DNA of 13,163 nt. Origin: Clostridiales bacterium (GTDB lineage Bacteria; Bacillota; Clostridia; Christensenellales; Aristaeellaceae). Both the position numbers and the translations under genes were made by a program. Shown here one piece after another: positions 6,751 through 11,369 of this stretch (position 1 is its first letter; each line of letters begins with the position of its first letter). Location: positions 1 to 13,163 of the forward strand of contig JALFHA010000392.1 of assembly GCA_022776785.1 (NCBI GenBank), written 5' to 3'. The notes beneath the pieces are model-generated. The model did not search any database. It was given only the letters and a program-made list of their open reading frames with translations, and was not told the origin of the DNA.

Positions 6751-8253
6751 TTACAGCTCATCCACCGTGTATTCCACGCGCAATCCGCCGTAGATTCTCC
6801 ATCCGGCAGCGCGGTCATGGCTTCTCAGCCGCAGCCTGACCCTCTGTCCGGAGAGCTGAATCCGCACGCGGTAATCGCGTCTGTCCCTGTGCAGCAGCAC
6901 TGTTCGCGTCTTTTCCCGCCTTTCGGTGGTCAGCGTCAGCTCCAGCGGCAGGTTTTCCTCATCCGCCTCCGCGGTAAAGCGCAGCACGAAATCCCGCTTC
7001 ATGCAGCCCTTGCCGAGGTCAAGCCATGCGGTCTCCCAGAGCGTCTCCATAGGCTGGCTGCCATAGCCGCCTGCGTCGGGGTCGTTGTAGCGCATGACCT
7101 CGTAAGGGCTCGCCGCATCCGTGTAATAGACCTCTCCGTCCAGCGCGAAGAAGTCCTTGACGCGCACACCTCTGCGAATCATGAAGGTCTGACGCTCCGT
7201 GTCGTACTCGATCACCGTGTTGTTTTCAATCGGCACGTCCACCTCCCTGCTGCGCACGCACAGCGCCAGATAGTAGACATGTCCGCTGATGCACGCGGTC
7301 GCCAGCTCATCGGCATTGGAAGCGCGCAGTCTCATCGTCTCGTAGAGCGCATCGCGGGAGAGCAGGCGCAGCGTGCCGCCGTCGTACAGGCCGATGCCAC
7401 TTCTGGTCAGGAAGAACATGCTCGTCCTGTCGGTGCAAACGCTTCTCTCCTGAATCGGGCCGTCCGTGCCGTAAGCCTCGCTGATGGTGAAGCTCGACGG
7501 ATCGGTGCCCCGTATCTCGAAGATGGTCTTGGGTTTGGCCGCCAGCAAATAGCCGCCGAAGCTCTGCAGGGCGATGAAGGAATCGCCGTCCCACGTCGGC
7601 TGATTGATGACGCCGCCGCCCAGCTCAGGCGTTTCCGGCACATCGGTCCATGTGAACGGGTCATAGGGTCTTGAATAGAATACGCTGTCGGGATATCCCG
7701 GCGCGCCGGTGCCCCAAATCCGCTCTGCGTAGCGTCCCAGCACGGCGAAGCGCACCTCGCTCTGTCCGTCGCCTATAGCGAGCGTCTTTCGCTCCACCCG
7801 CAGATCGTCGCCGTATACGCAGATCATTCCGTCCCTCGCGTTGGAGAGAATCAGGATGTCCACCGTCTCCTCCTGCGCCGCCTCATAGGTCACATAGCTC
7901 CACCGGTTGCTTCTGAAGCCCTGCGCGCGCAGCACCCAGCCCTCCGTGCCCATCGTGTAGGTGTAGATTGCCCCGCCAGCGGCGGCGACGAACACATCCG
8001 GGTCATCGGGGCGCGTGCGCCTGTAGAAGCGCGTCAGCGTCTCGATGGGCTGCGGCTCTCCCTGCTCATCCTCCAGCGCCGGGAAGGCCCTGCTCGTCCC
8101 ATAGGCGGAGGCGAGCAGTCCCCTTTCCGTGCGGATGTTCTGTGCGCGGTAGGCGTATTCCGTGCTCAGGTTGCTTTCCCCGTTCGCCTGATACACACCC
8201 TTGGGCGCGGGGATGGTGAAGCTGCCCTCATATTTGTCCTCGCTGTAATTCAT
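6751..8253 (-). CDS. P22 gp10-like tail hub / stabilisation protein
   Basis: The 500-aa protein is strongly beta-rich, with repeated short strands and turns such as DVFVAAAGGAIYTYTMG, TVDILILSNARDGMICVYG, GGYLLAAKPKTIFEIRG and TSMFFLTRSGIGLYDGG. These give a beta-propeller-like pattern over about residues 60-390. The C-terminal 100 residues form another beta domain rich in Arg. Length, fold pattern and place downstream of the adaptor fit the phage stabilisation (P22 gp10) group, which plugs the portal-adaptor channel and carries tail needle and fibres. MNYSEDKYEGSFTIPAPKGVY is a typical start for this group. The only possible start is the ATG at 8253; no GTG or TTG lies between it and an in-frame upstream stop. 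Confidence 0.72.
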   Translation of the reverse strand: MNYSEDKYEGSFTIPAPKGVYQANGESNLSTEYAYRAQNIRTERGLLASAYGTSRAFPALEDEQGEPQPIETLTRFYRRTRPDDPDVFVAAAGGAIYTYTMGTEGWVLRAQGFRSNRWSYVTYEAAQEETVDILILSNARDGMICVYGDDLRVERKTLAIGDGQSEVRFAVLGRYAERIWGTGAPGYPDSVFYSRPYDPFTWTDVPETPELGGGVINQPTWDGDSFIALQSFGGYLLAAKPKTIFEIRGTDPSSFTISEAYGTDGPIQERSVCTDRTSMFFLTRSGIGLYDGGTLRLLSRDALYETMRLRASNADELATACISGHVYYLALCVRSREVDVPIENNTVIEYDTERQTFMIRRGVRVKDFFALDGEVYYTDAASPYEVMRYNDPDAGGYGSQPMETLWETAWLDLGKGCMKRDFVLRFTAEADEENLPLELTLTTERREKTRTVLLHRDRRDYRVRIQLSGQRVRLRLRSHDRAAGWRIYGGLRVEYTVDEL

Positions 8254-8263
8254 GCTCTTGCGC

Positions 8264-8283
8264 GGGCCTTGGCCCTCCTCCCC
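8264..8283 (-). promoter_or_regulatory. Distant ribosome binding site bridged by a hairpin, before the tail hub gene
   Basis: The only Shine-Dalgarno-like sequence, GGGGAGGAG, ends 22 nt before the ATG, which is too far. Between them GGGCCAAGGCCC (8264-8275) can fold into a 4-bp stem with a CAAG loop. Folding would reduce the effective spacing to about 10 nt. Confidence 0.4.
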
Positions 8284-8328
8284 TCTGTCTCATGTTTTCG
8301 CCTCCCGCGCCATGCAGAAGGCCTGTCG

Positions 8329-8913
8329 TTATCGCGGAAAAACGGCGCGCAGCCTTGTCGCCTCATACAGATTTTGCCGGGTCGTCACGCTTCCCGCGCC
8401 TGCGGGCAGCATCCTCTGCATCGCCTGATAGAAGCTCGTCAGGAAAAACTTTGCCCGGCTCTGCTTGGCGAGGCTCCCGCTGGAAAGGTGACGGTAGCAG
8501 ATGTAGTCCGCCAGCGCAGCGTGCGCATCCTCCGGCAGCCGGGGCTCGTCCGTATCCTCGGTCATTTCGGGATATCGCACCTCGCACAGCGCATAAAGCC
8601 GCGTCTGGGCCAGCTGTGTGCGCACGCCGCTGCCGTCGGCAAGCGGGATAAACGGCACGCGTTCAAGCGCCGCCGCGCCAGCCTCTGCACGCGTCAGCTC
8701 GATCACCCGCTCGACGTCCATGCCCTCGGTCAAGGCGCGGCCCTGCTCGTCGGTGACGAGCTCGCGCAGCTCCCGCGGGCGCAGATAGCCCCGCACGGCG
8801 ATAGCGTATCCCGTGTTCGCGTATACCTTGAACAGCTCCTCGTACTCGCTTACATCCTCGGCGTCCTCATCGAGCTGCCGAAGCGCCAGCTTCATAATCT
8901 GTGAAAGCGTCAT
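8329..8913 (-). CDS. Probable phage head-tail adaptor (connector) protein
   Basis: The 194-aa, mainly helical protein begins MTLSQIMKLALRQLDEDAED. It has the conserved-looking stretch RLPEDAHAALADYICYRHLS (125-144) followed by a helix with KFFLTSFYQAMQRML. A Leu-Pro-x-x-x-H/x-L-x-x-Y pattern followed by FxxxYxxxM is common in adaptor proteins that sit under the portal, such as P22 gp4-like and gp6-like connectors. Position between capsid and tail hub genes fits this. The ATG follows directly on the TGA of the preceding gene (no gap), pointing to coupled translation. Assignment to an exact family needs a profile search. Confidence 0.65.
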   Translation of the reverse strand: MTLSQIMKLALRQLDEDAEDVSEYEELFKVYANTGYAIAVRGYLRPRELRELVTDEQGRALTEGMDVERVIELTRAEAGAAALERVPFIPLADGSGVRTQLAQTRLYALCEVRYPEMTEDTDEPRLPEDAHAALADYICYRHLSSGSLAKQSRAKFFLTSFYQAMQRMLPAGAGSVTTRQNLYEATRLRAVFPR

Positions 8914-9186
8914 TCACACCACTCCCGTGTTTTTGAGAATCTCCAGCAGCGGCTCAGGCATGCTGATCGTCCGTCCGCGCATGAAGTAGAATCTCACGCC
9001 GTTGAGTCCCACAAAGACCACATCGTCCCGGCTCCCGGGGATCATCGGGATGCTCGTCGTCACGCAGTCATATGCGCTGCAGCCGGCCTCCGCCATCAGG
9101 GCGGGCATGTTTTTTTCCGTCTCCTCGCATTTTGCGCCCAGCACCGTGCTCGTGCGCTCAAGGGTCTTGCTCGTATTGATCGCCAT
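8914..9186 (-). CDS. Small phage head protein of unknown function, 90 aa
   Basis: No family named with confidence. The N-terminal half is polar and carries three cysteines (C20, C36, C41). The C-terminal half (VVFVGLNGVRFYFMRGRTISMPEPLLEILKNTG) has the pattern NG-x-x-x-x-x-x-RG-x-x-x-x-x-PE-x-x-x-x-L seen in many small phage head or neck proteins. It starts 24 nt after the last copy of the structured repeat, with AGGAGG 8 nt before the ATG, and its stop touches the adaptor start codon. It could be a head decoration or stopper-like factor. Confidence 0.75.
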   Translation of the reverse strand: MAINTSKTLERTSTVLGAKCEETEKNMPALMAEAGCSAYDCVTTSIPMIPGSRDDVVFVGLNGVRFYFMRGRTISMPEPLLEILKNTGVV

Positions 9187-9210
9187 TTTTTTGTCCTCCT
9201 GTCGTCATCA

Positions 9211-9306
9211 TTTACTCTGTAAGTCCTTCTGCAAAGCTTCAGACTCGACCACAAAGCAACAGGACTTACGTCACTTGGTCGGTGATGCAACCGGCATCAT
9301 GCCGGT
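9211..9306 (-). ncRNA. Structured RNA element, copy 1
   Basis: Strand is taken from the operon. Predicted parts in transcript order: hairpin ACCGGC-ATGAT-GCCGGT (9306-9290); hairpin TCAC/GTGA with a 7-nt loop (9285-9271); then a perfect 8-bp stem GTAAGTCC/GGACTTAC (9269-9262 with 9226-9219) closing a 35-nt conserved core that contains GGTCGAGTCTGAAGC. It ends 24 nt before the 90-aa gene start. No known family was recognised. It may be a leader, a processing site or a stable small RNA. Confidence 0.5.
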
Positions 9307-9400
9307 TTACTCTGTAAGTCCTTCTGCAAAGCTTCGGCCTCGATCGTAAAGCAGCGGGACTTTTATCACTCCGTCGGTGATGCAATCGGCATCATGCCGA
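9211..9400. repeat. Exact 95-bp-period tandem repeat, two copies
   Basis: Units 9211-9305 and 9306-9400 align without gaps and match at 81 of 95 positions by my count. The first 30 bases are identical. Differences cluster in the middle, and two at the end (C to T and G to A) keep the base pair of the terminal hairpin. Confidence 0.93.
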
Positions 9401-9402
9401 TT
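9306..9402 (-). ncRNA. Structured RNA element, copy 2
   Basis: Same layout as copy 1. The terminal hairpin is ATCGGC-ATGAT-GCCGAT, a C-G to U-A change with pairing kept. The second hairpin is a full 5-bp ATCAC/GTGAT. The closing stem is shorter (AAGTCC/GGACTT, 6 bp) because the outer two pairs are lost. The core reads GATCGAGGCCGAAGC. CTGC and GCAG at the core ends can also pair in this copy. Confidence 0.5.
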
Positions 9403-9427
9403 ACGCTGAAATCCTTTTTGGATAGAT

Positions 9428-9455
9428 GCCTGAAGGGGCCGCAGCCCCTCCAGGC
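9428..9455. other. Very stable 12-bp hairpin downstream of the capsid gene
   Basis: GCCTGAAGGGGC pairs with GCCCCTCCAGGC around a 4-nt loop. On the minus strand the loop is TGCG closed by C-G, the UNCG class of extra-stable tetraloops. No T run follows in either direction, so it is not a standard terminator. It may protect the capsid mRNA 3' end from exonucleases or mark an RNA processing point. Confidence 0.7.
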
Positions 9456-9463
9456 GCAGTTTT

Positions 9464-9576
9464 ATACTGTTCTTCGATTAAAGCATTTCTTCCGGTTTTC
9501 TCGTTGGTTCGTCAAGAACTCACCGTCAGGCCTCGCTTCGCGATTGCTATCCCATCTTTTTAACACAGAACAGTAT
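9464..9576. other. Nested inverted repeats closed by a perfect 10-bp stem, candidate structured RNA
   Basis: ATACTGTTCT (9464-9473) is the exact reverse complement of AGAACAGTAT (9567-9576). Inside it TTAAA (9478-9482) can pair with TTTAA (9559-9563), CGGT (9493-9496) with ACCG (9522-9525), GTTC (9507-9510) with GAAC (9516-9519), and TCGC (9533-9536) with GCGA (9540-9543). All pairs are properly nested, giving a branched fold of about 113 nt that starts 9 nt after the capsid stop codon. Confidence 0.5.
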
Positions 9577-9584
9577 TACGCGCG

Positions 9585-10529
9585 TTACGCCGTGAAGCCG
9601 CACTCGATGCGCACGGCGTATTCAGGCTGAAGCAGCTTCACGCCGAAGCCGTCCATCTTCCAGCCCACGGAGCTGATCTGGTCGAGCGGGTCAGCCGTGC
9701 CCGCGCTGCCGGACGGCTTGATGATGACGCGGGGCTTGGCGCCCTTCCAGCTCGTCACGCCGTAGGCATACTTGCCCAGCACGATGATGCTCGCCACATC
9801 GGCGCCGCTGCTGCCCGCACCGGAGAAGATCTTCGCTTCGCTCGTCTCCACCAGTCTCACGCCGAACAGGCGGCCGACCTCGCCGGTGTAGATATTCTCA
9901 CTGTCGCTGTACTGGCTCACGCGCACGAAACTCTCGTCCTCCTGGAGGTCATAGACGACCTCGGGGCCGACAATGGCAACAAAATAACCCCCAAAGCGCT
10001 GCGCGTTTGCCTTCTTGAGCATCCGCACGGCCTTGCGCAGCTCTTTGCTGGTGAGCTTGTCGGCGCTGGTGAGGCTGGCGCGGCTGGTCTTGCCGCCCGC
10101 GTAGATCACGTTCGTGCAGGTAGCCAGCTCCTCGCGCGCCACCGCGTCCACAGAGCGCGCGCCCGCGTTGGCAAAGAGCTCTACCTTGCGCGTCAGGTTG
10201 CAGTCGATGTTCGCCATGTCGAACAGGTCAGAGAAGTTGCTGTAATCGCCGTACTGCTTGAGCGGCACGGTCACCTGCGTTTCCGAGAGCAGCACGCCCT
10301 CGCCGGGGTTGCCCTCAGCGAGCTCCGTGGTCTTCGCCTCGAGGGGAACGATCTTTCGCATGTTCATTACCATGCCATTGTTGCGCGGCATCGGGTATGT
10401 CTCGCCGAACTGCAGGTGCACCAGCTCCGGCTCGAAGCTCTGCAGGAGCGTGCGGTTGTAGTAAGTCTGGAGCGACGGCGCAATGCCCGTGCTCGTCGTA
10501 AAGTTGCTGTTGTTCTTCGTATAAGCCAT
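9585..10529 (-). CDS. Major capsid protein, N4-gp56 family
   Basis: The 314-aa protein has the features of the N4-gp56 family of HK97-fold capsid proteins: YYNRTLLQSFEPELVHLQFG (23-42), a proline/basic segment MPRNNGMVMNMRKIVPL (47-63), the loop with LAEGNPGEG (70-78), QYGDYSNFSDLFDM (92-105), and a C-terminal half with FVAIVGPEVVYDL and the ending GWKMDGFGVKLLQPEYAVRIE. It forms the icosahedral shell. It is close to family size and there is no sign of an N-terminal protease-cleaved domain, which fits use of a separate scaffold. The start has GAAAGGAG 6 nt before the ATG. It is preceded by the scaffold-position gene and followed by an unusual structured gap. Confidence 0.9.
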   Translation of the reverse strand: MAYTKNNSNFTTSTGIAPSLQTYYNRTLLQSFEPELVHLQFGETYPMPRNNGMVMNMRKIVPLEAKTTELAEGNPGEGVLLSETQVTVPLKQYGDYSNFSDLFDMANIDCNLTRKVELFANAGARSVDAVAREELATCTNVIYAGGKTSRASLTSADKLTSKELRKAVRMLKKANAQRFGGYFVAIVGPEVVYDLQEDESFVRVSQYSDSENIYTGEVGRLFGVRLVETSEAKIFSGAGSSGADVASIIVLGKYAYGVTSWKGAKPRVIIKPSGSAGTADPLDQISSVGWKMDGFGVKLLQPEYAVRIECGFTA

Positions 10530-10604
10530 GTGTTTCTCCTTTCTCTCCCCTTATGGGGCTTCTGTCCCATGGTTTCATGTCTTTTCTGGGGCTGCTCACC
10601 CCAG
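10530..10604 (-). promoter_or_regulatory. Two hairpins between scaffold-position and capsid genes
   Basis: CTGGGG/CCCCAG (10586-10604) forms a 6-bp stem whose 7-nt loop contains the TGA stop of the upstream gene. CCCC-TTAT-GGGG (10547-10558) forms a second small hairpin just upstream of the capsid ribosome binding site. They may help separate expression of the two genes. They are short, so evidence is modest. Confidence 0.4.
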
Positions 10605-11234
10605 CCGGATGCGCTTTCCCGCAAGCGCGGCCTCCTTGGCCCTGCGCGAGAACGCAGCGAATTCCGCGTCGGTCATCCGGGCGATGGGGTCGTCCTCCCG
10701 CGTGTCCTCTGTCGCCGCTGCGCGGAAGGTCGGCACGCCGCGCTTCGCCGGTCGCCTCGCCTGTGCGCCGCGGCGCATGTAGGCGGTCGCCGCGCGCGTA
10801 AGCGTCTCGCCCTGCTCAAGAGCCCGGCGCACACCGTCGTCTGTGCACATCGCCTTCAGCTCCTCCATCGTCCAGCCGTCGTCCATCAGCCGCGCCAGCG
10901 CCTCCCGGTAGCGTCCGACCGCAGCGAGGGCTTCCGCCTGTTCTCCGGTCTCTTCGTCGCCCGGTTTCTCGTCGCCCGGTTTCCCGTCGCCCGGTTTCCC
11001 GTCGCCCGTTTCCCCGTCATCCGGCTCTCCGTCGCCCGGTTCCCCGTTGCCGGTTTCTCCGTCCTCCTGTGCACCGTCGTCCGCCTCAGCGCCCTCCTGC
11101 CTGCCGGCGTTCCATTCCGCCGCAGCGCCATGTTCGGCATCCGCATTCCCGACCGCAGGGCGCATCAGCTCGCTTGCGCTGATCTCCTCCCGGCCATCCT
11201 CTGCGGAGAGCATCGTCAGCTCCTCCTCGTTCAT
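10596..11234 (-). CDS. Acidic protein in scaffold position, with eight pentapeptide repeats
   Basis: The 212-aa protein lies between portal and major capsid genes, where P22-like and many other phages encode the scaffold. It is very acidic over residues 1-100. Residues 58-97 are eight tandem 5-residue units of the form D-G-E/K-P/T-G. The C-terminal half is helical (VGRYREALARLMDDGWTMEELK at 106-127; FAAFSRRAKEAALAGKRIRLG at 192-212) and basic at the end, as scaffolds are where they bind the capsid. Scaffold function is inferred from place and charge. An ATG at 11270 extends the frame by 12 residues, but GGGAGGG 6 nt before the ATG at 11234 favours the shorter form. Confidence 0.72.
   Translation of the reverse strand: MNEEELTMLSAEDGREEISASELMRPAVGNADAEHGAAAEWNAGRQEGAEADDGAQEDGETGNGEPGDGEPDDGETGDGKPGDGKPGDEKPGDEETGEQAEALAAVGRYREALARLMDDGWTMEELKAMCTDDGVRRALEQGETLTRAATAYMRRGAQARRPAKRGVPTFRAAATEDTREDDPIARMTDAEFAAFSRRAKEAALAGKRIRLG
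10944..11063 (-). repeat. 15-bp coding minisatellite, eight units
   Basis: Eight in-frame 15-bp units encode DGETG, NGEPG, DGEPD, DGETG, DGKPG, DGKPG, DEKPG and DEETG. The middle units are almost identical at DNA level, a sign of recent duplication. Copy number can change without a frameshift. Confidence 0.92.
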
Positions 11235-11240
11235 GTGCTT

Positions 11241-11247
11241 CCCTCCC
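11241..11247 (-). promoter_or_regulatory. Ribosome binding site that fixes the scaffold-position gene start
   Basis: GGGAGGG on the minus strand, 6 nt before the ATG at 11234. The alternative ATG at 11270 has only GGAGG 18 nt upstream, inside the structured repeat. Confidence 0.75.
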
Positions 11248-11288
11248 TTTCTCTTTCTGCCCGCTGCCATTCCGGGCGTCCGTTATTT

Positions 11289-11369
11289 CCTCCGTAAAGC
11301 TCCAGCCTCGGTCGCAAAGCAACGGGCTTTACAGCATTTCGGAGGGCTTGTAACCGGCATCAGGCCGGT
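11289..11369 (-). ncRNA. Structured RNA element, copy 3
   Basis: It begins at the portal stop codon (TAA at 11372-11370). Positions 11292-11369 align without gaps to 9229-9306 of copy 1, with 57 of 78 identical by my count. The hairpin ACCGGC-CTGAT-GCCGGT is kept. The closing stem is GTAAAGC/GCTTTAC (11332-11326 with 11300-11294), changed from copy 1 yet still paired. The core reads GACCGAGGCTGGAGC. CCTCCG (11345-11340) is complementary to CGGAGG (11294-11289) at the other end. The element ends 54 nt before the scaffold-position start codon. Confidence 0.5.

Larger units (their letters stand above)
9187..9584. other. Long non-coding gap between capsid and 90-aa genes
   Basis: This 398-bp interval has no plausible gene on either strand; the only open frame across part of it (plus strand, 9394-9630) runs into the capsid gene antisense and lacks a ribosome binding site. 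It is unusually long for this tightly packed operon. It holds two tandem copies of a structured element (9211-9400), a small ATCC-T5-GGAT hairpin (9411-9423), a very stable 12-bp hairpin (9428-9455) and a nested fold closed by a 10-bp stem (9464-9576). Confidence 0.85.

Noticed and set aside
6250..7674. 474-aa plus-strand open frame across tail genes
   Set aside because: It spans the starts and ends of three minus-strand genes that have good ribosome binding sites; its Leu-Ala run is simply the Ser-Gln repeat read backwards.
9219..9269. tRNA-like element, because of a perfect 8-bp closing stem and a GGTCGAGTC segment similar to a T-loop
   Set aside because: Only 35 nt lie inside the stem, far too few for D, anticodon and T arms, and no CCA-like end is present.
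9290..9306. Insertion-sequence ends or att sites formed by the CCGGC palindromes
   Set aside because: No transposase or integrase lies near, no target duplication is seen, and the palindromes are hairpins in the same orientation in every copy rather than outward-facing ends.
9211..9400. CRISPR array
   Set aside because: The two units are continuous 95-bp repeats with changes spread through them; there is no short repeat/unique spacer alternation and no cas gene.
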